From positions 17,217 to 81,216 of the forward strand of contig CALWXJ010000008.1 in the NCBI GenBank assembly GCA_944385475.1: a stretch of 64,000 nt of DNA. Reading direction: 5' to 3'. Made by a program: the position numbers and the translations under genes. This document shows positions 1 to 9,010 of the stretch, piece by piece; position 1 is the stretch's first letter, and each line of letters opens with the position of its first letter. The notes under the pieces were generated by a model, which saw only the letters and a list, made by a program, of their open reading frames with translations, was not told the origin of the DNA and did not search any database. The DNA comes from an uncultured Oscillospiraceae bacterium (lineage in GTDB: Bacteria > Bacillota > Clostridia > Oscillospirales > Oscillospiraceae).

Positions 1-1662
1 CAGTATGAGCAGTATTTTGATGCTGAGGACGGCAACAGCCTGGTGCTGACCATTGACGCCGATGTGCAGCTGAGCCTGGAAAACGGCCTGGAGAGTATGC
101 TGGAAAAATATGACGCCGCCAACGGCGGCACCGGGATCGTTTTGGATGTGAATACCGGGGCCATTGTGGCCATGGCGTCTTACCCCAATTACGACCTCAA
201 CTCCTATGGCATGATCTATGATGACGGGCTGCAGGCCCAGGTGGATGAAAAGGCGGCGCAGATCCAGGCCAACCGCAGCAGCTATGCCACAGAGGAGGAC
301 TATGAGGCGGCCCTGTCCGCCGCCACCACCCAGGCGGTGCAGACCCAGTGGCGCAACAAGTGCATCGACTCCACGTACGAGCCGGGATCCACCTTTAAGC
401 CCATCACCCTGGCCATTGGCCTGGAAGAGGGCGTCATCGACATGAACAGCACCTTTTACTGCAGCGGCTCGGTGATGGTGCCTGGCTGGCCGTACGCCAT
501 CCACTGCTCCGACCGCAGCGGCCATGGCTCTCAAACGCTTTTGGAGGCGGTGGGAAATTCCTGCAACCCCGCCTTTGTGGATATCGGTCTGAAAATCGGC
601 ACGGAGACGTATTATGAATACCTCCAGTCCTTCGGGCTGATGGAAAAGACCGGAGTGGACATGATCGGCGAGGTGTCCGGCATCTTTGCTGACGAGGACT
701 CCTTCAATTCCGGCGTGGTGTCTCTTGCCACCTACTCCTTTGGCCAGACCTTCAACGTCACGCCCTTGGAACTGGTGCGCGCCCAGGCTGCGTGCATCAA
801 CGGCGGCTATCTCTATACCCCCTATGTGGTGGACCAGGTGCTGGACGAGGACGGCAACGTGATCTCCCAGCATGAGGCCACCGCAGTCCGCCAGGTGATC
901 AGCGAGGAGACCTCTGCCAAGGTGCGCCAGTGCCTGGAATACGTGGTGGCCTCCGGCACCGGCCGCAACGGCCAGGTGGTGGGCTACCGTATCGGCGGCA
1001 AGACCGGCACCGCGGAAAAGACCGGCACCAAAACCGACAGCAATCCCTTGGGGGATGTGGTGGTGTCCTTCATGTGCTTTGCCCCGGCGGACGATCCTCA
1101 GTATTTGATGCTGCTGACCATGGATACGCCCAGCCGCAGCACCGGCGTCTATGTTTCCGGCGGCAACATGGTGGCGCCGGTGGCCAGCCAGATCATGGCG
1201 GAGATTCTGCCCACCCTGGGCATTGAGCCGGACTATACCGCCGAGCAGTTGGTGGGAGCTGACGCCGCTGTTCCCTATGTGGTGGGTATGACGGCGGCAG
1301 AGGCCAAGGCGGAGCTGGAGAGCGCGGGATTTTCCTATCGCGTTGTGGGCAGTGGGGACACGGTTACAGACCAGACACCGGTGGGAGGCGCCATCGTGCC
1401 CAACAACGCCTCCATCATCTTGTATATGGGGGTGGAAAAACCGGACGCCCCGGTTACAGTGCCCAACGTAGTAGGCATGACAGCGGCGGAGGCCAATCGA
1501 ACATTGACCAACGCCGGGCTCATTATGAAAGTGGAGGGAGCCACCAATACCGGTACGGCCTCAGGGAATGTGGTGGCCATCGCTCAGGATCAGACAGTGG
1601 GAACCTCCCTTGCCGCGGGAAGTGTGGTAACGGTACGCTTTGGCACATCAACCATGGATTAG
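1..1662 (+). CDS. spoVD: Penicillin-binding protein with two PASTA domains, SpoVD/FtsI class (5' partial)
   Basis: Class B transpeptidase that cross-links peptidoglycan, in sporulation (SpoVD) or at the septum (FtsI/PbpB). The gene runs in from before base 1, so the membrane anchor and pedestal domain are missing. All three active-site motifs are visible: STFK at bases 388-399 (nucleophile Ser), SCN at 559-567 and KTGT from 1000. Two PASTA repeats follow, at about 1264-1437 and 1453-1650, each with a GMTAAEA core. Two C-terminal PASTA domains and a position directly before murE favour SpoVD, but SpoVD versus PbpB cannot be settled without the N-terminus. About 100 bp separate it from murE. 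Confidence 0.85.
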   Translation, partial: QYEQYFDAEDGNSLVLTIDADVQLSLENGLESMLEKYDAANGGTGIVLDVNTGAIVAMASYPNYDLNSYGMIYDDGLQAQVDEKAAQIQANRSSYATEEDYEAALSAATTQAVQTQWRNKCIDSTYEPGSTFKPITLAIGLEEGVIDMNSTFYCSGSVMVPGWPYAIHCSDRSGHGSQTLLEAVGNSCNPAFVDIGLKIGTETYYEYLQSFGLMEKTGVDMIGEVSGIFADEDSFNSGVVSLATYSFGQTFNVTPLELVRAQAACINGGYLYTPYVVDQVLDEDGNVISQHEATAVRQVISEETSAKVRQCLEYVVASGTGRNGQVVGYRIGGKTGTAEKTGTKTDSNPLGDVVVSFMCFAPADDPQYLMLLTMDTPSRSTGVYVSGGNMVAPVASQIMAEILPTLGIEPDYTAEQLVGADAAVPYVVGMTAAEAKAELESAGFSYRVVGSGDTVTDQTPVGGAIVPNNASIILYMGVEKPDAPVTVPNVVGMTAAEANRTLTNAGLIMKVEGATNTGTASGNVVAIAQDQTVGTSLAAGSVVTVRFGTSTMD

Positions 1663-1765
1663 ACAGGTTTTACCTACTTTTCAACACCAATCCCGGTATA
1701 CCATGGGCAGAAAGTGTTCTATACTGCATCCAGAACCCTAAATTATAAAAAAGAGGTGCAGCTTT

Positions 1766-3217
1766 ATGATGAAATTGAGAGCTTTATTGGACGGCGCACA
1801 GACCCTGGAAATCCACGCCGACCTGGATATGGAGGTAAAGGGCGTGAGCTATGACTCCCGCACCACCCAGCCGGGAGACGTGTTTGTGGCCATGGTGGGT
1901 GTGGAGACAGACGGCCATGCCTATATTTCCAAGGCTGTGGCAGCCGGCGCGGCGGCGGTGGTGTGCCAGCGGCCGCCCCAGGAGGAGATCCCCTATATTC
2001 TGGTAGAAAATGCCCGGAAGGCCCTGGCCATTATGGGGGATAATTTCTTTGGACACCCCAGCCGGGATATGACCATGGTGGCCGTCACCGGCACCAATGG
2101 CAAGACCAGCACCACCTATCTTCTCAAGGCGCTGCTGGAGCAGGGCCTGGGAGCCAAGGTGGGCCTCATCGGCACCATCCAGAATCTCATCGGCCAGGAG
2201 GTAGTGCCCTCTGTGCGCACCACGCCGGAGTCCTTTGAACTGCAGCGCCTGCTGGCCCAGATGCGGGACGGGGGCTGTACCCACGTGGTGATGGAGGTCT
2301 CCTCCCACGCCCTGGCCCAGGACCGAGTCTATGGCGTCCACTATGCCGTGGGTATTTTTACCAACCTCACCCAAGAGCACCTGGACTATCACAAGACCAT
2401 GGAGGCTTACTGCGATGCCAAGGCCATTTTGTTCCGCCAGTGCGACACAGGAGTGGTGAATGCTGATGATCCCTGGCTGGAGCGGCTGCTGCGGGAGGCC
2501 ACGTGCAAGGTGGTGCGCTATTCCACCAAGACACCTTGCGACCTTTGGGCGGAGAATATCCATCTGGCTCAGGACCATATCACCTTCACGGCCCTCACGC
2601 CCCAGGAGCGGGCGGATATCCGGGTGAATATCCCCGGGAAATTCATGGTGTATAATACCCTGGACGTCATTGGCGGGGCCATGGCCCTGGGCGTGACGCT
2701 GCAGCAGGCGGCTCAGATCCTGCCCTCCGTGCCCCATGTAAAGGGGCGGATGGAGGTGGTCCCCACCCCGGGCAAGGACTATACGGTCCTCATCGACTAC
2801 GCCCATACCCCTGACGGGCTGGAGAATCTTCTCTCCTCTGTCCGGGGATTTGCCAAGGGCCATATCACTGTGCTCTTTGGCTGTGGTGGAGACCGGGACC
2901 GCTCCACCCGCCCGGAGCGCACCCGCCTGGCCGCCCGGATGGTGGATCAGATCGTCCTGACCACGGATAATCCCCGGACGGAGGACCTGGGGCAGATCTT
3001 CGGCGATATGCTGGAGGGATTGAAGGATACCACCACGCCCTATGTGATCATTGAGGATCGGGCGGAGGCCATCGGATGGGCCATGGATCACGCCGGCCCC
3101 GGCGACGTGGTGGTGCTCTGCGGCAAGGGGCATGAGAGCTATCAGGACATCCAGCATGTCAAACACCATTTTGACGAGCGGGAAGTCGTCGCGGCGTATT
3201 TGCAGCGTCAGAAGTAA
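1766..3217 (+). CDS. murE: UDP-MurNAc-L-Ala-D-Glu:meso-diaminopimelate ligase
   Basis: Cytoplasmic Mur ligase that adds the third stem-peptide residue to UDP-MurNAc-dipeptide using ATP. The 483 aa match the family length. The P-loop TGTNGKTST lies near residues 108-116 and the C-terminal substrate motif DNPRTED near 401. DNPR is the form found in meso-DAP ligases rather than lysine ligases, so the wall is predicted to be of DAP type. The ATG has GAGGTG upstream; a second ATG directly follows it. It is the second gene of the dcw cluster, 46 bp before mraY. Confidence 0.95.
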   Translation: MMKLRALLDGAQTLEIHADLDMEVKGVSYDSRTTQPGDVFVAMVGVETDGHAYISKAVAAGAAAVVCQRPPQEEIPYILVENARKALAIMGDNFFGHPSRDMTMVAVTGTNGKTSTTYLLKALLEQGLGAKVGLIGTIQNLIGQEVVPSVRTTPESFELQRLLAQMRDGGCTHVVMEVSSHALAQDRVYGVHYAVGIFTNLTQEHLDYHKTMEAYCDAKAILFRQCDTGVVNADDPWLERLLREATCKVVRYSTKTPCDLWAENIHLAQDHITFTALTPQERADIRVNIPGKFMVYNTLDVIGGAMALGVTLQQAAQILPSVPHVKGRMEVVPTPGKDYTVLIDYAHTPDGLENLLSSVRGFAKGHITVLFGCGGDRDRSTRPERTRLAARMVDQIVLTTDNPRTEDLGQIFGDMLEGLKDTTTPYVIIEDRAEAIGWAMDHAGPGDVVVLCGKGHESYQDIQHVKHHFDEREVVAAYLQRQK

Positions 3218-3263
3218 AGAAACAAAAGAGCCGAGAGAACGTCGGCGGAGAGGGAGAGAACGG

Positions 3264-4250
3264 ATGGTTACGCAGATACTCATTGCCGCAGCCGTCAGCT
3301 TTGTGCTGACGCTGGTGATCGGCAGGTTTGTCCTGACAGAGCTGAGGAAGCTCAAAGCCGGGCAGGAGATCCGAAAAGAGGGTCCCTCCTGGCACGCGGG
3401 CAAAGCGGGCACCCCCACCATGGGGGGCATCATGTTCATCCTGGGATCGGGGATCAGCGTGCTGGTCTTGGGATGGGAGCGTATGCTGGACGGGGAATTT
3501 GCACACCTGTACGCCTATTTCTTTGCCCTGATTTTCGGCCTGATCGGATTTGTGGACGACTACCGCAAGGTCCGCCAGCACCAGAACGAGGGGCTGACGG
3601 CAAAGCAAAAATTTGTGCTGCAGCTGCTGGCGGCAGTGGGTTTTCTGTGCCTGATGCGCTATGAGGGGCTGCTGACCAATGCGCTGTATGTGCCGTTTTT
3701 GAACGTGCACATCACCATCAACTGGATCCTCTATATCGCCTTCGCCGCCTTTGTGATCGTAGGGTGCGTCAACGCGGTGAACCTCACTGACGGCATCGAC
3801 GGCCTGGCAGCGGGAGTGACCACCGTGGTGATGGTGTTTTTTACCGCCACGGCGCTTTTGTGGCATCTTACCACCCTGGCCTTGCTGCCGGCGGCGCTGG
3901 CCGGGGGACTGGTGGCGTTCTTCCTCTATAATCACCATCCTGCCAAGGTCTTCATGGGGGATACAGGCAGCCTTTTCTTAGGGGGCGCTGTGGCGGCGCT
4001 GGCCTTTGCCATGGATATGCCCCTGGTCCTCATCCTTGTGGGCATCATCTATATCGCCGAGACCCTTTCGGATATCATCCAGGTGACCTATTTTAAGATC
4101 ACCCACGGAAAACGGATCTTTAAGATGGCCCCGCTGCACCATCACCTGGAGCTTTCCGGGTGGAGCGAGGCAAAGCTGGTGGCGGTCTTTTCCGCTGTGA
4201 CCGCAGTTTTCTGCGTCCTGGCCTATTGGGGCGTACAAGGACGCTATTGA
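3264..4250 (+). CDS. mraY: Phospho-N-acetylmuramoyl-pentapeptide transferase
   Basis: Integral membrane enzyme that moves phospho-MurNAc-pentapeptide from UDP to undecaprenyl phosphate, forming lipid I. The 328 aa carry about ten hydrophobic segments and the conserved cytoplasmic motifs NLTDGIDGLA, GDTGSLFLGG and the HHHLE loop near the C-terminus. The reading frame stays open upstream, but the ATG at 3264 has a purine-rich AGGGAGAG site and matches the usual N-terminus. In most Firmicutes murD follows; here ftsW follows after 47 bp. Confidence 0.94.
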   Translation: MVTQILIAAAVSFVLTLVIGRFVLTELRKLKAGQEIRKEGPSWHAGKAGTPTMGGIMFILGSGISVLVLGWERMLDGEFAHLYAYFFALIFGLIGFVDDYRKVRQHQNEGLTAKQKFVLQLLAAVGFLCLMRYEGLLTNALYVPFLNVHITINWILYIAFAAFVIVGCVNAVNLTDGIDGLAAGVTTVVMVFFTATALLWHLTTLALLPAALAGGLVAFFLYNHHPAKVFMGDTGSLFLGGAVAALAFAMDMPLVLILVGIIYIAETLSDIIQVTYFKITHGKRIFKMAPLHHHLELSGWSEAKLVAVFSAVTAVFCVLAYWGVQGRY

Positions 4251-4297
4251 CTGTCCCGGGGCACTGCCCCTGCTGATTTGGGGAGAGGAGGTGGCTT

Positions 4298-5536
4298 ATG
4301 GAAAAAAACTTAAGACAATCCCGCCGCCCCCGGCGCCCCATGACCCGGGAGGAGGCCCTCAAGCGCCAGGAGCGCCAGCAGCGCCTGCGGGAGAAGGAAC
4401 AGCAAAGCCGGGAGCTGGCCCGGGGCCCCATTGACCTGCCCTTCTTCCTCCTGACGCTGCTTTTGACGGCGGTGGGGCTGGTGATGCTGCTCTCTGCCAG
4501 CTTCCCCTCTGCCTATTATCAAACCAGCAACCATGACCCCACTCACTACTTTACCCGTCAGGCGGTTTTCGCCGTCATGGGCATCGCGGCCATGCTGCTT
4601 TTGAGCAAGATCAATTATCAGCGCTTCCGGGGGATGGCAAAGCCCCTTTTGTATGTGTCCATTGCCCTGCTGCTTTTGGTGATCATCCCCGGCAACCCCC
4701 TGGCGGTCACCCGGAATAACGCCACCCGGTGGCTGGGTATCGGAGAGCTGTTCACATTCCAGCCCTCGGAGATCGCCAAGATGGCAGTGGTCATTTATTT
4801 TGCCGACAGTATCTCCAAGAAAAAGGATAGGATGCAGACTTTCCGCTACGGGGTGGCCCCCTATGCGGTGCTGCTTCTGGCGGTGGCCTTCCTGGTGGGA
4901 TTGGAGCCGCATCTTTCCGGCGCGCTGCTGATCCTGGGCGCCGGCGCCATCATGATGCTGGTTGGCGGCATCAACTGGCGCTGGGTGGGGATCGCCATGG
5001 GCGGTGCCGGCGGACTTTTGTATATCGTGCTGTTTGTCATTGGCTACAATACCTCCCGGATCGAAATGTGGCGAAATCCCTTTATCGATGCCGCAGATAA
5101 GGGCTATCAGCTCTCCCAGAGCCTCATTGCCATCGGCTCGGGAGGACTGCTGGGCCTGGGGCTGGGCAAGGGGCGGCAGAAATTCATGTACCTGCCGGAG
5201 GAGCATAACGACTTTATTTTCGCCATCATCTGTGAGGAGCTGGGCCTCATCGGCGCCACGTTCATCATGATCCTCTTTGCGGCCCTGATCCTCCGGGGAT
5301 ACTGGATCGCCCTCCATGCCCGGGACCGCTTCGGCAGCCTTTTGGTGGTGGGTGTCACCAGCCTCATCGCCATGCAGACTTTTTTGAACATCGCTGTGGT
5401 GACGGGCCTTCTGCCCACCACCGGCATCTCCCTGCCCTTTTTCAGCTATGGCGGCACGGCGCTTTCCATCCAGCTTGCGGAAATGGGCATCGTTTTAAGT
5501 GTATCCCGCCAAATGAGGCCGCCCCGAACAGGTTGA
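4298..5536 (+). CDS. ftsW: SEDS glycosyltransferase FtsW/SpoVE
   Basis: SEDS polymerase that builds glycan strands together with a class B PBP, either at the septum (FtsW) or in the spore cortex (SpoVE). The protein has 412 aa: a basic cytoplasmic N-terminus of about 45 residues, then about ten membrane segments. SEDS landmarks include the FQPSEIAKM region, the LPEEHNDFIFA loop and the final SYGG segment. The start has a strong GAGGAGG site. The PBP at the start of the window is a plausible partner. Its position in the dcw cluster matches spoVE of Bacillus, but the split between FtsW and SpoVE cannot be made here. Confidence 0.9.
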   Translation: MEKNLRQSRRPRRPMTREEALKRQERQQRLREKEQQSRELARGPIDLPFFLLTLLLTAVGLVMLLSASFPSAYYQTSNHDPTHYFTRQAVFAVMGIAAMLLLSKINYQRFRGMAKPLLYVSIALLLLVIIPGNPLAVTRNNATRWLGIGELFTFQPSEIAKMAVVIYFADSISKKKDRMQTFRYGVAPYAVLLLAVAFLVGLEPHLSGALLILGAGAIMMLVGGINWRWVGIAMGGAGGLLYIVLFVIGYNTSRIEMWRNPFIDAADKGYQLSQSLIAIGSGGLLGLGLGKGRQKFMYLPEEHNDFIFAIICEELGLIGATFIMILFAALILRGYWIALHARDRFGSLLVVGVTSLIAMQTFLNIAVVTGLLPTTGISLPFFSYGGTALSIQLAEMGIVLSVSRQMRPPRTG

Positions 5537-5591
5537 GGGGCGGCAGCGCTCCGTCTGCGGACTGATATCCTGGGTGAAAGGAAGGGTGCCT

Positions 5592-6728
5592 ATGGGACAC
5601 CTGCTCAAACGTGTGATTTTTACCTGCGGGGGCACAGCGGGGCATGTGAATCCCGCTATTGCACTGGCACAGCTCATGCATGAAAAAGATCCCCAGACCC
5701 AATTTTTGTTTGTGGGGGCGGAGCGGGGGCTGGAGAAGGACTTGGTGCCCAAGGCGGGGTATGCGTTCCAGACTGTGCATATCTCCAGCTTTCACCGCTC
5801 CCTCCGTCTTCGGGAGATCCGGCATAACCTGATCTCCCTGGGAAACCTTGTCCGGGCGCCGCATGAGGCCCGGGCCATTTTGAAAGATTTTGTTCCCGAT
5901 GTGGTCATCGGGACGGGAGGCTATGCCAGCTTCCCCATGGTCAAGGCGGCGGCCCAGGCGGGGATCCCTACCGCCGTCCATGAGTCCAACATGATACCGG
6001 GCCTTACCACGCAGATGCTGGAGCCGTATGCCGACCGGATCATGGTGGGATTTGAGGCCTGCCGCCAGCACTACCGGCACCCGGAAAAAGTGGTGGTGAC
6101 CGGCACGCCGGTGCGGGAGGACTTTTTCTCCTTCACCAAAGACCAGGCAAAAAAGGCGTTGGGGGTGGATGACGGCCGCCCCCTCATCGTGTCTTTCTGG
6201 GGATCTTTGGGGGCCTCCGGGATGAATCGGCAAATGGCGGATTTTCTGGCCATCGAGGCGGCAAAGGAGCCGTTTCACCACATCCACGGGGCCGGGCAAA
6301 GCGGATATGCCGCGCTGATGGCCCAGCTGGAGGAAAAGGGCGTGGATCTGAAGGCCCACCCGTCGCTGCAGGTGCGGGAGTATATCTATGACATGGCCCG
6401 GGTCCTCCGGGCGGCGGATCTGGTGATCTGTCGGGCAGGCGCCTCCACCATCAGTGAGCTCACGGCTTTAGGCGTGGCGGCGCTGATGGTCCCCTCCCCG
6501 TACGTCACCAACAACCATCAGGAGAAAAACGCCCGGGTGCTGGAATCCGCCGGCGGCGCCGTGGTGGTGACGGAGGCGGAGTCCTCCGGCCAGATTTTGT
6601 ATCAGGCGGCCTGCTCCATTCTCCACGACGGGGCTCGACGGCAGTCCATGGAGGAGGCCATGCGTTCCCTGGGGATCCGGGACGCCACGCAGCGCATCTA
6701 CCGTACGGTGGAGGACATCGTAAAATAA
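5592..6728 (+). CDS. murG: UDP-GlcNAc:undecaprenyl-PP-MurNAc-pentapeptide GlcNAc transferase
   Basis: Peripheral membrane GT28 enzyme that adds GlcNAc to lipid I to give lipid II. The 378 aa contain the N-terminal GGTAGH loop at about residues 13-18 and the C-terminal donor-binding segments CRAGASTISEL and NNHQEKNA. The start at 5592 is chosen over an in-frame GTG at 5574 because an AAAGGAAGG site sits 5 bp before it. The order ftsW-murG is that of other Firmicutes. Confidence 0.94.
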   Translation: MGHLLKRVIFTCGGTAGHVNPAIALAQLMHEKDPQTQFLFVGAERGLEKDLVPKAGYAFQTVHISSFHRSLRLREIRHNLISLGNLVRAPHEARAILKDFVPDVVIGTGGYASFPMVKAAAQAGIPTAVHESNMIPGLTTQMLEPYADRIMVGFEACRQHYRHPEKVVVTGTPVREDFFSFTKDQAKKALGVDDGRPLIVSFWGSLGASGMNRQMADFLAIEAAKEPFHHIHGAGQSGYAALMAQLEEKGVDLKAHPSLQVREYIYDMARVLRAADLVICRAGASTISELTALGVAALMVPSPYVTNNHQEKNARVLESAGGAVVVTEAESSGQILYQAACSILHDGARRQSMEEAMRSLGIRDATQRIYRTVEDIVK

Positions 6729-6800
6729 CCGGGAAAAGGAACCACAAACTCCCCCATTCCATAGGATGAGGCATGGAACCATTATGGGATGGAGGGACGA

Positions 6801-8063
6801 ATGATGAGCCATCTTTTGGTACGGGGCGGCAGAGCGCTCCGGGGCGAGGTGCGGGTCCAGGGGGCAAAAAACAGCGTGCTGCCGATTTTGGCGGCCACAT
6901 TGCTCACCGGCGGTGTGGTCCGCCTGAGAAACTGTCCCCACCTGCGGGACGTGGATGCATCCATCCGGATCCTCAAGGGGCTGGGCTGCACCGCCCTTTG
7001 GGAAGACGGGGGCCTCACCGTGGATACAGCGGGCTTGAACGGCTGCACCGTCTCTGATATACTGATGAGGGAAATGCGATCCTCCGCCATTTTCCTGGGG
7101 GCCATTCTGGCCCGCTGCGGGCAGGCGGAGCTGAGTTATCCCGGAGGGTGTGAATTGGGGCCCCGCCCCATTGATCTGCACCTGTCCGGACTGCGGCGCC
7201 TGGGGGCGGAGATCCAGGAGGGCGGCGGGCGGCTGTGCTGCCGGGCCCCCTGTCTCATAGGGACGGAAGTGGTGCTGGCCCTGCCCTCTGTGGGTGCCAC
7301 AGAGAATCTGATGATCGCGGCCTGCGGCGGCAAGGGGACCACCACCATCGTCAACGCCGCCCGGGAGCCGGAGATCGAGGATCTGGCGGGATTTTTAAAT
7401 GCCTGCGGGGCCCTTGTGCGGGGAGCGGGCACCTCCACGGTGAGCGTGGAGGGCGGACGAAGGCTGCACGGCTGCACATACGACATCATGCCGGACCGAA
7501 TCGCGGCAGCTACTTACCTGTGTGCGGCGGCCTCCGCCGGGGGAGATGTGTTTTTGCGCCGGGGGTGCCAGGCCCATCTTTCCACGGTGTGCGACGCCCT
7601 GCGCCAGGCAGGATGTGAAGTGACAGGAGATCCGGAGGGGATCCGGTTCCACAGTGAAGGACGCCCCCGGGCCATCCGCCCGGTGCGCACGGCGCCCTAT
7701 CCGGGATTTCCCACCGACGCCCAAGCGGTGCTGATGGCAGCGCTGCTGCGGTGCCGGGGCGTCACACTGTTTGAGGAGAATATCTTTGAAAACCGCTATC
7801 GCCACGTTGATGAGCTTTGCCGCATGGGGGCCGCCATTCGGGTCTCCGGCCGTGTGGCGGCCGTGACGGGGGTGGAGCGGCTGCACTGCGCCCCGGTGGA
7901 GGCCACGGATCTCCGGGGCGGCGCGGCGCTGTGCGTGGCGGCGCTGGCAGCGGAGGGGGAGACCCGCGTCTCCCGCATCAGCCACATTGACCGGGGCTAT
8001 GAGGACATCGCCGGGGATCTGCGGGCCCTGGGGGCGGACATAGAACGAGTGGAACAGGAGTAA
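6801..8063 (+). CDS. murA: UDP-N-acetylglucosamine 1-carboxyvinyltransferase
   Basis: Catalyses the first committed step of peptidoglycan synthesis, moving enolpyruvate from PEP to UDP-GlcNAc. The protein has about 420 aa. The substrate loop KNSVLPILAATLL lies near the N-terminus and the PGGC loop places the catalytic cysteine at residue 117, matching Cys115 of E. coli MurA (the fosfomycin target). The late ENIFENRYRHVDEL motif is also canonical. Starts at 6801 and 6804 both fit the GGAGGG site at 6791; the ATG at 6789 overlaps that site and was rejected. It occupies the place where Bacillus has murB. Confidence 0.93.
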   Translation: MMSHLLVRGGRALRGEVRVQGAKNSVLPILAATLLTGGVVRLRNCPHLRDVDASIRILKGLGCTALWEDGGLTVDTAGLNGCTVSDILMREMRSSAIFLGAILARCGQAELSYPGGCELGPRPIDLHLSGLRRLGAEIQEGGGRLCCRAPCLIGTEVVLALPSVGATENLMIAACGGKGTTTIVNAAREPEIEDLAGFLNACGALVRGAGTSTVSVEGGRRLHGCTYDIMPDRIAAATYLCAAASAGGDVFLRRGCQAHLSTVCDALRQAGCEVTGDPEGIRFHSEGRPRAIRPVRTAPYPGFPTDAQAVLMAALLRCRGVTLFEENIFENRYRHVDELCRMGAAIRVSGRVAAVTGVERLHCAPVEATDLRGGAALCVAALAAEGETRVSRISHIDRGYEDIAGDLRALGADIERVEQE

Positions 8064-8069
8064 ACGGCT

Positions 8070-8867
8070 ATGGCAAGACGCAGAAAGTCCAATCGGCGGC
8101 GCAGGAGGGGGAGCTTCGGCTTCCTTTCCAAAGTGCTGTGCGTCTTGCTGATCTGCGGGGCCATTGTGGTGGCCCTCACCCTGTTTTTCCGGGTGGATAC
8201 GATCCTGGTGACAGGGGCGCAGCGCTATACGGAAGAGGAGATCCGCACCGCCTCCGGCGTTGGGGAGGGAGAGAACCTCTTTTTACTCAATAAGTATGAT
8301 GTGGCGCAAAATATAGAAGAGGCACTGCCCTATGTAGAGCAGATGCGGATCAGCCGCAAGCTGCCGGACACCCTGGTGATCGAGGTGCAGGAGTGCACCA
8401 CCCCCCTGGCGCTGACGCAGAACGGGATCACCTGGCTGATCAGCCCCTCCAGCCAGCCTGGGGGGAAGATCGTGGGGCAGGCGGACGCCTCCCTGGCGGA
8501 GGAATACCCCGTAATCGACGGCTGCGAGCTGCTGGCCCCTTCCGTGGGCAGCTATCTGACCCTGGCCACGGAGTATTCCCTCCAGGAGGAGAGTCTTTTG
8601 GAGTTGCTAAGAGCGCTGGTGGACGCGGGGATGATCCAAGAGGCGGACGCCATCCATCTGGGAGATCCTTCCATGCTGACTATGGAGTTTATGGGGCGGT
8701 TCACCGTACAATTTTCCTATGGGGCGGATTACGCCTACAAATTGCGGACCTTAAATGGCATTTTGGAAACGGGGAAGATCCAGGAGAATATGACCGGGAC
8801 ATTTGACATGCGCCGGGATGACGGAAAGACCAATTTTATCCAGAGCGTTCCATCAGGTGCCAGCTGA
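8070..8867 (+). CDS. divIB: Cell division protein DivIB/FtsQ
   Basis: Bitopic membrane protein of the divisome. The 265 aa have a very basic cytoplasmic N-terminus (residues 2-15), one membrane helix at about 22-40, then an extracytoplasmic POTRA domain (VDTILVTGAQRYTEEEI onwards) and a beta domain. It starts 6 bp after murA with an AGGAG site inside the murA end, so translation is probably coupled. The family is poorly conserved; the call rests on domain order and position before ftsZ. Confidence 0.88.
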   Translation: MARRRKSNRRRRRGSFGFLSKVLCVLLICGAIVVALTLFFRVDTILVTGAQRYTEEEIRTASGVGEGENLFLLNKYDVAQNIEEALPYVEQMRISRKLPDTLVIEVQECTTPLALTQNGITWLISPSSQPGGKIVGQADASLAEEYPVIDGCELLAPSVGSYLTLATEYSLQEESLLELLRALVDAGMIQEADAIHLGDPSMLTMEFMGRFTVQFSYGADYAYKLRTLNGILETGKIQENMTGTFDMRRDDGKTNFIQSVPSGAS

Positions 8868-8897
8868 AAAAAACCGCTTGAAAAACAAGTGTTCCCC

Positions 8898-8926
8898 TTG
8901 ACCGGACCGGGAAAGTGTCATACAAT
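8898..8926 (+). promoter_or_regulatory. Sigma-A-type promoter of ftsZ
   Basis: TTGACC at 8898 and TACAAT at 8921 with a 17-bp spacer, in the 143-bp gap between divIB and ftsZ. It suggests that ftsZ has its own transcript in addition to read-through from the cluster. Confidence 0.65.
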
Positions 8927-9010
8927 AACAGAAAGCGCATCATACGATATGTTGGGTAGACCGGCGGGCTTCACCCCCCGCTGATACAAATGATAGCAGG
9001 AGGCACCACT

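Noticed and set aside
1264-1650. Tandem repeat
   Set aside because: The similarity is between two PASTA domains within one protein, not a DNA repeat element.
1784-3439. A 551-codon open frame antisense to murE and mraY
   Set aside because: Shadow of well-supported genes, very rich in His, Gly and Leu, with no motif.
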